From assembly GCA_030867875.1 (NCBI GenBank), contig JAOWCC010001751.1, positions 25,474,369-25,538,368 of the forward strand: DNA of 64,000 nt, read 5' to 3'. The DNA is from Actinernus sp. WN-2022 (lineage: Eukaryota; Cnidaria; Anthozoa; Actiniaria; Actinernidae). The notes below the pieces were generated by a model, which was given only the letters and a program-made list of their open reading frames with translations, was not told where the DNA came from and searched no databases. Each line of letters starts with the position of its first letter. Position 1 is the first letter of the stretch. Of the stretch, positions 11,621-22,779 are shown piece by piece. The translations under genes and the position numbers were made by a program.

Positions 11621-12040
11621 CAAACTGTGGTCGCACTGAAGTTGCTGCCTCTCGAGTGATTAGTGGCGACGACGCGTCACTGGGCGAATGGCCGTGGCAG
11701 GTTGGGATCTATATTCAAGGCCAGGGATTCACCTGCGGTGGGTCCCTGGTTGCCCCTGGATGGGTACTAACCGCTGCTCACTGCATTTTAACTGCGGACG
11801 CAAGCAAGTATTACGTAATCCTTGGTGACGTCAATCGCAACAAAACCGAGGGTTCTGAGCAGGCGATTCGCGGTACTATGGTGATTAAACACCCGGATTA
11901 CTCGAACCCAGTGCGTAACACTAATGACGTGGCGCTGTTGAAGTTGTCAGGTTCTGCAAAGAAGACGGACTTTGTAAACACGGTTTGTTTGCCACGGTAC
12001 ATGGAACACGTGACGCCTGGCAAGGACTGCTTCATAACAG
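11621..12040 (+). CDS. Serine protease exon 3 (catalytic His and Asp)
   Basis: The exon follows TTTTCTTTAG and ends at a GTAGGT donor. It opens with NCGRTEVAASRVISG, the linker cysteine plus activation site, then EWPWQVGI, the catalytic histidine in TAAHC and the catalytic aspartate in NDVALLKL, and ends in CFITG, which is completed by GWG in exon 4. Two of the three catalytic residues are here. The frame reads on into the intron to 12081, but family comparison makes the splice at 12040 much more likely. Confidence 0.85.
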
Positions 12041-12147
12041 GTAGGTACCACGGTAAGATTCTTAGCATGTCAGGAGAATAAAACCGACGCAAAAATCTCC
12101 TCCTGATGCAAAACGTCTGCGCATGCGTGGATCAGTTCCACCCGTGA

Positions 12148-12215
12148 AATCCATTCTCGACCCAGACCCTTCTCTTAAAAAAATAAGAGAAGGGTCTGGG
12201 ATCGAGAATGCCGGG
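12148..12215. repeat. Intronic hairpin (palindromic mini-element)
   Basis: CATTCTCGACCCAGACCC and its complement form arms of about 27 bp around a short A-rich loop in protease intron 3. Confidence 0.6.
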
Positions 12216-12952
12216 AAATCACGCTCACGCGCGTCACTCAAAATTTGGACTTCAATGCATTTTCAGAAAAAAAAAAGCTCAGATTCTTTAGTTTACTTAT
12301 TATGAACCGGTCCCAAATTGAATAGCCTCATTCAGCTTGCCTCTTTGTTGCCCCATTTCAGATCATGTGACAGCTCTCCAGAGGATTTAGTGCTTTGTTT
12401 TTTGTTCTTGAATACGGAAAAACGAAAACATTTTTACTAAATGGTAAAGTTGGGTGATCTGGATGGGGCAACAAAGACGCACGGTGAATTGGTCCATGGG
12501 CTGTTGTCGCAGTTCGGCCATCTTGGATAAAACAATAGTTTTGGTCCCGGTAGCCTCGCGCTGGTTGGTTTCAGAACGAGTTTACAGGACGAAAACAAAG
12601 GTTTTTATTCTCCTGGGACTCAACATGGCCGCCGTTCGATAAAAGCCCATTGACGTTATATCTCAACTGATGACAATAAACTTGGCCTGCGATTTTTCTC
12701 TTTACGCTTGGGTCTTTTCTCAGTGCGATATATCGAGTTTTTATACCCATTTAGAGCTGCTCCCGTGGTTTGTCAGACCTGTCTGTCAGTTTTATTCTCC
12801 ATGTTTTCTAACCGATATCACTGAAGGATGGCGTTAGTACTGCTCACAATGCTATTGTCAGATACAACCATAATAACAGCATTTTAATAAGCTCTCCTAA
12901 AAGCCCTTGGAATGAGCCTGTGGTTGTGCTACAATACTACACGTTTTCTTAG

Positions 12953-13329
12953 GTTGGGGAAGAACCTCTGTCCCAGGCACCACAGCAACCATCTTACAAC
13001 AAACCGACCTGAAAGTGGTATCGAACCGCGCATGCATAGAAAGGCATTTGACCTCCAACAACGTATTCCTGGACAACGGTACATGGCATGTAACACACAC
13101 GATGCTGTGCGCAGGGGATGCTGGGAACTCAGGCAAGAACGGCTGCAATGGAGATAGCGGCGGGCCTTTTGTGTGCAGGAATACCGCTGGCAAGTGGGTA
13201 CTACAGGGAGTGGTCAGCTGGGGAGATGTTAACTGCTCCTCCAAACACCACTTCAGTGTATTCGCAAGAGTCAGCGTACTACGAAGGTGGATCGACGATG
13301 TGATTCGACAAAGGCTATTCGGTGCATAG
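12953..13329 (+). CDS. Serine protease exon 4 (catalytic Ser, C-terminus)
   Basis: The acceptor TTTTCTTAG at 12944-12952 joins in phase to exon 3 and recreates FITGWGRTS, a hallmark of trypsin-fold enzymes. The exon carries the CAGD-CNGDSGGPF catalytic serine block, the VVSWG substrate-pocket strand and a C-terminal amphipathic helix ending in LFGA before the stop at 13329. This completes a 308-aa enzyme. The exon is duplicated at 1684-2060. Confidence 0.88.
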
Positions 13330-13439
13330 AGCAACTACCCAGACCCCGTGTAGCAGAATATATCTAATGAAAACTTAAAGTGCACATCAGCTCAAATATT
13401 TTATCATTAAAATCGATTCTACATCAAGTAAATAGCTGA

Positions 13440-13604
13440 ATTCACTCTTTTCACCTGGTGGCCATCTTGGATTCAAAGCGAGGCAATTCTTTGTTTTTGC
13501 CAGGTTAGCCTCATGCTGAGGGATGGTCAAAACGAGGCTAACCTGGCAAAAACAAAGGATTGCCTCGCTTTGAATCCAAGATGGCCACCAGGTGAAAAGA
13601 GTGA
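13440..13604. mobile_element. Palindromic MITE (copy B)
   Basis: Same fold-back element as at 2171-2336, with arms starting CACCTGGTGGCCATCTTGG, located about 110 bp after the protease stop codon. Confidence 0.8.
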
Positions 13605-14038
13605 ATATATTTCTTAATTTGAGTATTTCGTCTATGTGTTATAATGGTTTTCACTTCAAATATGCTAATGATTGACGTCCAAACAGGGAAGTTATTGTTA
13701 TTTCATTCTCATTGCTAATAGCAATACCGATCTTGTACAATACATTTAAATAAATGAAGTCAGATAATTTTTGCTCTCCAGTACAACCACGTGCCAGTAC
13801 AACCACGTGATGTGTTAGCTGCAAAGGGCCTATTGTTTTCCTGTTTGACGTCACATCATTAGCATACTTGAAATTTATAACCTTTATAACTCATAGACGC
13901 AACACTCAAATCAAGAAATATTCTACTATGCAACTATGTACTTGATGTAGAATCAATATTAACGATTAAAAAAATGGTCTTATGCGCACTTTAATAAAAT
14001 GTTAAATAATCACTTTAAGATGACGTTATAAAAACAAG

Positions 14039-14335
14039 AATAATAATAATAACTTTATCTAAAGTGATAAGACCGATCGTCTAATCGAAAAGGATTAGCT
14101 GGTATCAACCGGTGACCAGTATTATAGATAATGCATCTAAAAAATCTCAATATATAATACGGTATAATAATAAATGTATGAATGAATAATATAATAATAA
14201 TAATAAATACATATAACTGGACAAAGCCTAAAAAGGATATCTGAAATATGATGATTGCTGTTATCAAGTTCTAAAAAATACTTGAAAACGCCAGCCTTAA
14301 AATTTGATAGTGTTTGTAACTCCCGCAGCTCGAGC
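14039..14335 (-). mobile_element. LINE 3'-end remnant (copy B)
   Basis: Same remnant as 6181-6478: the end of ORF2 (ELQTLSNFKAGVFKYFLELDN) plus 3' UTR and an ATT-rich tail. Its upstream half appears to continue beyond the nested element at 16440-16860. Confidence 0.55.
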
Positions 14336-14875
14336 ATGTTAAGGCCTGGTTTCGAGTAAAAACTGTTTTCCTTATTTCAGCACAGCCGAGTATGGTAAAT
14401 ACGCCAAGTTTCTCACGGTAATAGATATCGCCATTATTGACTACCTTAAGTGGTTTGTGTGTAGTGGACTGTCACGTGGACTGTCACGTGACTTAGACCA
14501 CGAAATCAGTAAATCAAAAACGCAGCTCCGAGTTTAAAACAGTTAGAATGATGAGTTGATATGTTTAGTTAAGGTTGAAGCCTTTTACCTAAATCAGCTT
14601 AGAAAAGATGACTACAATGTTTCGTTAAAGAGTAATTAAGGCGAAAATATGCAAAATAGGTCACATGACTTTTTGTACCCTTAATATCTCCTTATCTTTA
14701 CATGATAGTCATGTTTTCTAAGCGTGGTCTAAAGCACTGCCGGAGGAGTAATGTTTTAGCAGGGTTACTTTATATTCATATGATATCGTCGCAGCCGCGT
14801 TTCACTTAAACGATTTTATATAATTATGACGTCATCGAACACGTGATACCACAATCATCCATTTAACAAATTTAA

Positions 14876-15797
14876 AGACCCTCTGTCCGAGCCCATGGTG
14901 CTTTGCGCGCGCAAATCATTTTCGTAGGCTACGAAAATCAGAAAGATCATTGTTGTTGTTATGTGACTCTCGAATCTTTCGAAATCCATCCCTAGTTTGG
15001 GCCATCGTGTAATTATTCAAAGGTATATATGCTTAACTGACTTTCTTTTATCTTAACTTTTGTCAGATATATACTTTTTAAAATGAAACTTTAGTTCGAA
15101 TATTTCTTCAAATCCCGGTCTAGAGTGGCGAGTATAGAGGAATGCTGGAGAAAGGACCGAGACAGCGAGGCGAAGCGACTCGACAAATAATCCTTCACCA
15201 GTCCGCATTTTACTTTCTCTAGGTCTACAAGAGAACACTTGTGGTTGAAAAGGACTACTACGTGAGTTTCCCGGGGATTTGCTGCACTAAGGGACCGGCG
15301 GGCTTCGTTGGAAATACAAAGCACAAAGCAACCACTTCTGGCATCAAGATCATTCGTAATTTTAATTTCGCGCGGCTAAGCTCCACTGAGGTGTCACGAC
15401 GTATCTGTATGTGTATATGTTTTGCATTTTTATTAGCAGAGAAAGCAATGTCCTTAACCTGTTTTTTCATCCTCCAGTACGTCCAGAAAGTCTTGCTACC
15501 AAAACTACGATCGCAGGTCAAACTCCAATCTGCCGAGTTCAGCTGTTACTTCGCTGTGAGTTTGACTCGAGTGTGAGTACGACATTTCATTTTGCACTCA
15601 AAATATATCATTCGCAAGGAAATTAGAGATCTTCAAATACAGCTAAGCAATACTAGAGACATGAAAACAAGGTAGCAAGAGCGATTGGGTTTTTAATCCG
15701 GTAGAAATGATGAAACTTATTTTAGTTCGCCTAAAAGCTGGCTTTAATTTCATAACATTGGCGCAAAGCACCATGGGCTCGGACGCAGGGTCTTTAA
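14876..15797. mobile_element. Non-autonomous TTAA-target DNA transposon
   Basis: Terminal inverted repeats AGACCCTCTGTCCGAGCCCA and its near-complement at the right end are flanked by TTAA. The paralogous copy A shows the empty site AAATTTAAGG at about 6949. TTAA targeting is typical of piggyBac-like transposases. No transposase frame is present. Confidence 0.8.
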
Positions 15798-15864
15798 GGA
15801 AGTTGATATTAGTATTATAGTGTAATTAGATTTTCTTTAAACTGTTATTTCAGTCAGAAAGAAA

Positions 15865-16412
15865 TGAAAAAATGGATCCCGTTTTTATTTTATTTTATCA
15901 AATTCTAGGTTTCTCTTAGTCATTTTGTACAAATAAAAATCAATATGGAGAGCGCGAACATATTTTTTTTTTGTATCGAAGTCAGGCGGAATTGCCAAAA
16001 TCTGGAGACAATTTTTATGCTGATAAAGATATGGTAATCACATGCGTGACGTCACAAGGTGTACTCGTTTATATTCGTCTCCATAAATACTACGAAATAA
16101 CTGCATTTTTGGCCAGTTTTCAATTTAAATATGTAATACTTCGAGAAACCTTGAAGATGGCCTTAATTTTTTTATGGAATCCTTGCAGTCGGCTTTGTGA
16201 ATATAAATGAGTTCACCTTGTGACGTCACGCATGTGATTAGCATATCTTTAACAGCGTAAAAATCGTCACCAGATTTTGGCAATTCCACCTGAATTCGAT
16301 ACGAAATAAAATTATGTTCGTGGTCTCCAAATTGATTTTTAATTGCACAAAATCGCTAAGGGAAGTCTATAATTTAATAAAATATAAACGGAATCGATTT
16401 TTTTCATTTCAT
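15865..16412. mobile_element. Long-palindrome MITE
   Basis: Arms of about 200 bp are inverted: GAAATGAAAAAATGGATCC and GGAATTGCCAAAATCTGG at the left, their complements at the right, ending TTTTTTCATTTC. The element is absent from copy A. Confidence 0.7.
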
Positions 16413-16860
16413 TGGCACTTTAAATGAACCAGGCCTTAACATGCTTGAGAGCTCTCTAGGTAAGTCATTCCATTCTCTTGCAGCGGCGCATTTAAAAGAC
16501 AATTTGCCCATTTTATACAGGAACTGGAGCCTTAAGAAGCGCCTTCTACTATTAAGAGATAACAAGCAGAGCTTAGCACGCAGTCTTGTGAACACCTCTT
16601 ACGATTAGCAGCAAGAATAATCCGCATAGCCTGGTTTTGCAGTCTCTCTAAGCGCTGTGAATTGCCTTTACTACACTGTCTCTACTGTTATTACATTGTA
16701 CATGCAGAGTAAGAGCGAAAAATGACTTTTGTAACAAACTATAGACTTTGTTTGCTAATTTGAGTCTCTCTAAATACATTTGGCCCTTGATAATTCTTTC
16801 CGTTATGTTTCGGCTACAATGTTTGGCAATGCACTTCCTCAAAATCTGAATAAGCATCTT
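16404..16860 (-). mobile_element. LINE ORF2 C-terminal fragment
   Basis: Minus-strand frames show AMRIILAANRKRCSQD, KLSFKCAAAREWNDLP and RELSS, phrases typical of the C-terminal end of animal LINE ORF2. The frame is broken and then interrupted by the TIR element that ends near 16450. It probably forms one original LINE with 14039-14335. Confidence 0.5.
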
Positions 16861-17222
16861 AGGGGGTGTTTACATGATACCGCTACGAATTTCGTACTAC
16901 TTTTACATGGAAGTCGTTGTACCGGAATGACAAGCAAATTCATTTGAGCCCTCGCTGTTACTAGCCAGCGAGTGTACAGAAAAAAGTCAAACAAATATGG
17001 CGCTAGCCTGCCTATAAACACGCATGCGCTACCCGTTCAAGTCCAACTCGACCACCGATCTCGTACCGGAATGAAACCTCAGATCTCCGTTACACGATAC
17101 CGGTACACAATGTTCGTAGGAAGTGAACTCGTGCCGTAAGACAATTTGTACCGGTAACACCATGAATACCGTTTGTACCGTCCCTCAGTGACACTAGGTC
17201 TACTATGTATTTTGTACTCTTA

Positions 17223-17996
17223 CCTGAAACTTTGACGACCGTAGACGAGCTTATTCCTGCCAAGAGATCAGGAGATCCTCCCAGACTTCCTCTCTCCTCG
17301 CTCTCCACTGAACTGCCAACGCGCCTCCTGGACAGATTGAACTTGACAAACTCTACATCCAAACTTAACGAGTCCTTCTTGCCAGAAATCGGCTGGGTTG
17401 GTATGTAGCGAGGTCGGGTTTTTCCGATGCCTCTTGGTCTCCCTCTGCCTGCGCGCTGGCTGCCCTTCCTAATCCAATATGCTGCTTACCATAAGGATGG
17501 AAGATGCAGAAGGAGAAACTCGAGAGGCAGACGGTACGGTGAAGCTGATACCACCACTGTCGAAGGTGTGGTCTGACGTAGGGGTGTCCAGAGTGTCACT
17601 GAATTTCGCTTGGGAGTGGTCTCGAGTGAAAGGACGCTTGGATGGAGATTGGAGGATATAGTTGTTAGGGCTGGACTTGGATGAGAAGACTACATCCAGA
17701 GCAGGCAGCCTTAGCATGCACTCCACTTTCGACTCAGCAAGGCAGCTGAAGCGCATGTTAGAGGGCTGAACCCTGACGACGACCATCCGACGACCATCCG
17801 CCCCGACGCCGTGCTTTGCCGAGGCGTGTCAAACACACCACTCTGCTGGGAATACGAGGCTCTGGGTTCGGATCCCACCAAGGTTGACAATCCACTTCCA
17901 TCCGTCATTAGAGTTGTTGACGTCGTCCAAGATGACCCAGGGGTGGAGGGTGGGGAAGAAAAGGTCATGGACTCTGCGTCGAAGCTTGAGGAGTAG
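17223..17996 (-). pseudogene. Broken host exon, candidate BLTP1-like fragment
   Basis: The minus strand reads as coding over about 770 bp, in higher-GC DNA unlike its repeat neighbours. A Ser/Thr-rich stretch (TFSSPPSTPGSSW) comes first, then RFSCLAESKVECMLRLPALDVVFSS, then LDVEFVKFNLSRRRV, ending at a good donor (TTTCAG^GTAAGAG, exon end 17223). The frame is shifted at 17778-17799 by an exact 11-bp tandem duplication of GACGACCATCC. The other side (from about 18005) is cut by a LINE. The middle stretch resembles my memory of the middle of BLTP1-type lipid transfer proteins, but I could not test this. Confidence 0.45.
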
Positions 17997-18007
17997 TTAA
18001 CGCGTAC

Positions 18008-18715
18008 GACTAATAATAATAATAATAATAATAATGCACTTATATAGCGCAAATTCGCATATGGAAAATGTTCAGATGCGCTTTTACAAAGTCTCTACTT
18101 TTAAAATACACTAACAAACTAATAATTAACTAACCAATTAATTAAGAATAACAGTCCAATAAAATGCTATTACTACGAGTAATGATAAAGTTTAGTCGAT
18201 AATAGCGATAATAAAATAGTAGTAAATAGTAGCTAAAGGCTAAAGACTTCTCTGAATAAGTAAGTCTTGAGCTGCTTCTTGAAATAGTCATAGGATTTGA
18301 TTTCCCTAATACTAGCAGGTAATTTATTCCATAGAAAAGGTGCGGCTGATGTAAATGACCTATCGCCAATAGTAGACAGTGATTTAAAGGACGGTACGAT
18401 CAGCAGTAGCTCATTATTAGATCTAGTGTTATAAAAAGAGCGCCCTCTGACTTTAATTAATTGAGAAATATACGAAGGGCACATATCATGGATAGCTTTG
18501 TAAGTGATAGTAAGTATCTTAAAGATTATTCTAGTTTTGACTGGAAGCCAGTGTAAGCTAATGAGAACCGGAGTAATATGTGCAAAACGGGAAACCTTAC
18601 ATATGATTCTAGCGGCAGCATTTTGAACTCTTTGAAGTTTTGCTATTTGGTAAGCAGGAAGACCATAACATAAACTGTTACAGTAGTCAAGGCGACATGA
18701 AATAAATACACCAGG
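18008..18715 (-). mobile_element. 5'-truncated CR1/L2-like LINE
   Basis: The minus strand encodes the ORF2 C-terminus (CRLDYCNSLCYGLP, HITPVLISLHWLPV, GDRSFTSAAPFLWNKLP), ending at about 18233, followed by a 3' UTR and a (TAA)n/(ATT)n tail at 18011-18034. It belongs to the same broad family as 1-1062 and appears to have inserted into the host exon at 17223-17996. Confidence 0.8.
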
Positions 18716-19162
18716 GAGTAAGAGTACCGTGTCTTTGGGTTGGTAGTTAATGTCTTGAGCACTGCTCTTGTAACGGCGACCTCCAGTTGAGGTTGGGTAT
18801 ATCAATGAAAATAGTTTGGATTTCGAGGGGTCCATAGCTAAAAGTTTCTTAGCTGATGGTCTGTAGCTAGAATAGAATATCAATAGAGTTGACAATATAT
18901 TTCAATGTGATTCATAGCGGAGCTCTATACACATAACAACAACAACAATAATAATTATGACCCAATTTAGTACAAGAAGGCTAAGAATAACTGAGAAGCT
19001 AAATTCGGTTTGAAAAAATCTTTGGAGACATAGAAAATCAATAAGGAAAAAGGAGGAAAAGATAAACATTATGACCCATGCAAGTCAAAACATTTTCACA
19101 TCTTATGCGTTCCTGCTCGCCCGTGGTAAAGTATAACTATTTCTGACTATGTCTATACACAG

Positions 19163-19638
19163 TTTGTTAGTCATTTTTGCATATTTGCTTTGATTTTAAC
19201 CATCCCAACTCAAAGTCTAGATTCTGCTGCGGCAACACGCTGGACCTCTGCGAAGCCGCGCTCTGACCTGGTTATCAGTACCACTGGTACTGAAGGTCAC
19301 TCTAGGACCACCAGGGACGGTCAATGCATCTCTATTATACGGGGTGCTTCCACCATCTCGCTTCCTTCGTTGTCAGACTCGTTGAAGTCCTCGCTGATGT
19401 GGTCACGCAGTCGTGTGTGTCTTCTCGGGTGTCTAGCGCGTTCTGACATGGCTTTGCGGTCGTGCAGAGGCTGCTTTCCGCCCACTACTCGTCGCACGTG
19501 AGCTGAACGTCCGCGGGATGTCCTACGTAATTTCTTGCGGACGTCTTTTCGGAATTCGTTGAAGACAGCGTTCTCAAGGTCTTGAAGAATTCTCGTTTCC
19601 CTCTCAACTATCCAATTTTTGACGTCACCGCGCCTCCT
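19163..19638 (-). pseudogene. Second broken host exon block on the minus strand
   Basis: After a TTTATTCCAG acceptor (exon start 19638) the minus strand reads RGDVKNWIVERETRILQDLENAVFNEFR, a basic stretch, and HISEDFNESDNEGSE. The frame closes at 19321, while a neighbouring frame continues as coding-like sequence (LTVPGGPRVTFSTSGTDN), so a frameshift is likely. It is probably the upstream exon of the same damaged gene as 17223-17996. Function not recognised with confidence. Confidence 0.4.
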
Positions 19639-19968
19639 GGAATAAATCTTTAGCACGATATTAATAATGATTACTGTTTGAACAAAACTGAGTCTAATAT
19701 TGCCATTTTAATATTCTTTCTACCAAACGGCTTGCAATGGAGTTTATTTTGATGAAGGAGCAGTGGAATGGTATCATAATACTACCAGCATGTATCTGAA
19801 CTGAAAAGGAATCCTAAAAAGCCGTTCATTTTCCGTTAGTGTGGAAGCGAAGCGACCGATAGCACGTGTTCAGGTTTAACGGCTTCTCCTGGCTTTCCCA
19901 CTGATGAAACTTACCAGAAAACTACCCAGTAATGCACTTCATCTATTGCTCTACCTACAGAACGTGTT

Positions 19969-20474
19969 TAAAGTGCATATAAGCCCTGGCCAGTTATGCT
20001 TTTTTTGACAGCTTAGACCTTAAAAGGTAGGGATCTTTTTTAAATCAAAATGTTTTTATTATTTTTTTTGCGACTAAACTTCCAAAGTAGAATCATTTCC
20101 GCGCACTTTCGGGGACTGGGACGAGAATAAAACGTGACGTCATCAACATCGTCTCTTCGCGGGTATAAAGCGTTGGCTTATTTACAAAATAATTGAATAG
20201 ATAACCGAGAAAGATGATAATATCGCGCTAAACGCGCATCGAGCGTGTTCTGTTGATGACGTCAAAACTAGACCCAGCGCCAATTTTGTGAAGCGCTCTC
20301 GTGCGCTTGATTTTCGTCCACAGGCAACCCAAGACACGTTTTTGGGCAACTTTGAAGGGCCAATACACCATAACAAATCATTCAAATCAACTTTTTATTC
20401 AGGAATCCTTTGTCTATGGCCTCTAGTCTCTTCGTAAGAAATATAATTAGCCAGGACTTATATGCACTTTAAGG
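19969..20474. mobile_element. TTAA-flanked MITE
   Basis: The left end AGTGCATATAAGCCCTGGCC and right end GCCAGGACTTATATGCACT are inverted and flanked by TTAA. A GTTGATGACGTC-type inverted pair lies inside. The last bases of the window (63983-64000) look like the start of a related copy. Confidence 0.7.
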
Positions 20475-21260
20475 TTATTTAAAATTGTTTTAATGATAAC
20501 ATTAAACTACATACAAGTTCATCTGTGGGTCTCAAGTCCGTTGGGCCACAGAATACCCTGGGAACGAGGTTGTTCAGTTCCCCTTTAATGAAGTTATTAC
20601 TAAAAGTTTAATTTAATCTTTTTCATTCCAACCTTTTTTTATAAGATTTAATTCCCAAAGATTGCAGCTGCATAAGCTAAAGACCAGGCTTGCAACATTA
20701 AACACCGGTCCCTAGGAAAACAGTGAGTTAGACGACAGGTTTACTTGCCTTAGCTCGTTCACTTTAGTCCACTTCGTCCTCTCCTCCTGGCTTCTGCCCT
20801 ATCTCTTTATGTTAGCGATGTCTGTCTCGCCAACAACTGCTGCCATTGTGTTGCCTAGCGACGACAGCTTCCTGCCGATGTCCGTATCACAATGGACCTC
20901 TACTCCGCACATCTGCCAACGCACTGACATCACCCACTTGCCATGCAGTCTTTGCCACATCTGATGATTAGTTAATTAAAGTTCACTAGTTCATTAGTTA
21001 GTTCAAGAGTTGATTACTGGTAATAACATGTGTAGGTATGCGACTGCGGAGAAGTTAAACTCTGCATTTTATAAACTGAACGTTCATCACGGAATACAAA
21101 CCGTCGCAGCAGGAACCGAGTGGCAGCTGACATGACGTTTCGAGTCTTTCGTCACAGAAATGGAAGGAATTGTGGGTAAAGAGAAGGTTTATATAGCGTT
21201 AAACGCACGATGATCGTAGTGATCTGCGACACATGATTTTTATACATAATTAAGTTTTGC
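20475..21260. other. Intergenic stretch, no gene seen
   Basis: I see no persuasive coding frame, RNA gene or clear repeat here. Short open frames have no recognisable motif. Confidence 0.4.
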
Positions 21261-21263
21261 ACT

Positions 21264-21357
21264 TCGCAATAGACCACTTTCGATACATGCTTCCTTGTCA
21301 CGCACAAAGGTTTCAATACGAGGCTCCGAGGTAAATTAAATGTATTCTTTTCTCAGA
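21264..21357 (+). repeat. Half-copy of a palindromic MITE family
   Basis: It contains CACGCACAAAGGTTTCAATA and CGAGGCTCCG, shared with both arms of the full palindrome at 30106-30275 and with 36346-36440. Confidence 0.6.
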
Positions 21358-22103
21358 GAATAGACTGAGACCGAGTATGTCAATTTGAATCAATATTAAC
21401 GAGGTGGTGAGCTTTCAAAAATAATAAAACTAAGATAGCTGAGTGACCTCCCAAACCATACAGAACTCTCTTATTTTAGTGAATTTCAAAAGCTTGCTAT
21501 TCAGTTCTTATTTACCTAAACATCTTCAAACTTGGTAAACGAACTTATTTCGTACTAATTTCGATGTTCTTGCAGTGGGGTTCAGTTTTAAAATTTACAC
21601 ACTCGTTCCTACTCCTGTTTCACCCCATGTAAGAGAATCCGGAATTCATATTTTTTTTGATTTTGGAATCCGGAATCCATCAATTTTTTGATTTTGGAAT
21701 CCGGAATCCATAGGACTGAAATCCGGAATCCACAATGCTTTGGAATCCGGAATCCACTATGGTATGAAATCCGGAATCCATAGAAATCCAGAACTTAATT
21801 ATTGAACTTGTGTTTTTTTATTTACACGTCGGTTACTAATTGTTAGTTGATTGACGTCGGATGTCAACGTTGCTAGGTAACGCAACAAAGAAGCCAATGT
21901 TTCCCAGAGCTCGCGTTTCGTTACCATCCTTAGCCTCTCCTTTTTAACAATTTGTTCTTCGACAAAGGACAATTCCAATTTTTTTGGTTTCAGACATTCG
22001 CCTTAATTTTTTTTTTGTGTTTCACAAGTGTCACAACATGAAGAAACATCAAAGTGGGTAGGGAAGGATTGATTAATTTGTCAGTTTCCCTAGGTCTAGT
22101 TTG

Positions 22104-22774
22104 CCAATTGGGCCGCGTCAGGCAAAAAGGGCCCGGACGACATTCAAGTTAAATAATACCTACAACGGTGTTCCTAATAATAGGTTGAAGATTGTATTGT
22201 ATTCTTGACGAGAAGCGCTACATTTCATTCCTAACAATAAATGTCAGTTTCAAGAAATTGACAACAAAAATCAGGGGTGAAATTTACGTGATTTTGATGG
22301 AAGGGCCCGATTACAAATATGACCACAAAAATTGGGAATCCTGTCAGAGGGGATGATTTTGATGTATGACATTCATTTATACCTGCTCGCATTAAAGAGT
22401 AAAAAAATATATAAGATGAACAAGATTATCACTTTTTGGCAAAAAGCTTCTTTTCTGCAGTTATTCTACGCCCCGTAGCTCATAATATGATTTTAGCAAT
22501 AGTACAAGTTACACCTTGAAACAATCGTCTGATGATAAGGAATCATTTGCGCCTGCTAAAATTGTGATCACACCCTCGTATAAAAATATCGTAAATTTCG
22601 TCTTCGATTTCAATGGTCAATTTCTTGAAATCAACACTACTTGTTAGTAGCACAATGTGGCGCTCGCGATGCATATTGTAATAGCACCACAAGTATAAAA
22701 AACATTGTACAATTTCAAAATACATTTACATATTATGTCGTCCGGGTCCTTTTTGCCTGACGCGGCCCAATTGC
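22104..22774. mobile_element. Nested TIR element
   Basis: About 40 bp of inverted ends: CAATTGGGCCGCGTCAGGCA at the left, TGCCTGACGCGGCCCAATTG at the right. It separates the first coding-like stretch of the host element from its upstream DNA and has no transposase. Confidence 0.75.
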
Positions 22775-22779
22775 TATTG

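Larger units (their letters stand above)
12362..13690 (+). repeat. Segmental duplication copy B, first part
   Basis: This is the counterpart of 1061-2432. It holds the end of intron 3, exon 4 of the intact protease gene and the palindromic MITE at 13440-13604. Compared with copy A it lacks a short run near 1590-1630. Confidence 0.85.
14330..16450. mobile_element. TIR element (AGGCCTGGTT ends) enlarged by two nested insertions
   Basis: This is the copy-B counterpart of 6470-7078, with ends GCATGTTAAGGCCTGGTT and CCAGGCCTTAACATGC. It is expanded from about 0.6 to 2.1 kb by a 0.9-kb TTAA element (14876-15797) and a palindromic MITE (15865-16412). LINE coding sequence lies on both sides, so three generations of insertion are stacked. 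Confidence 0.6.
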
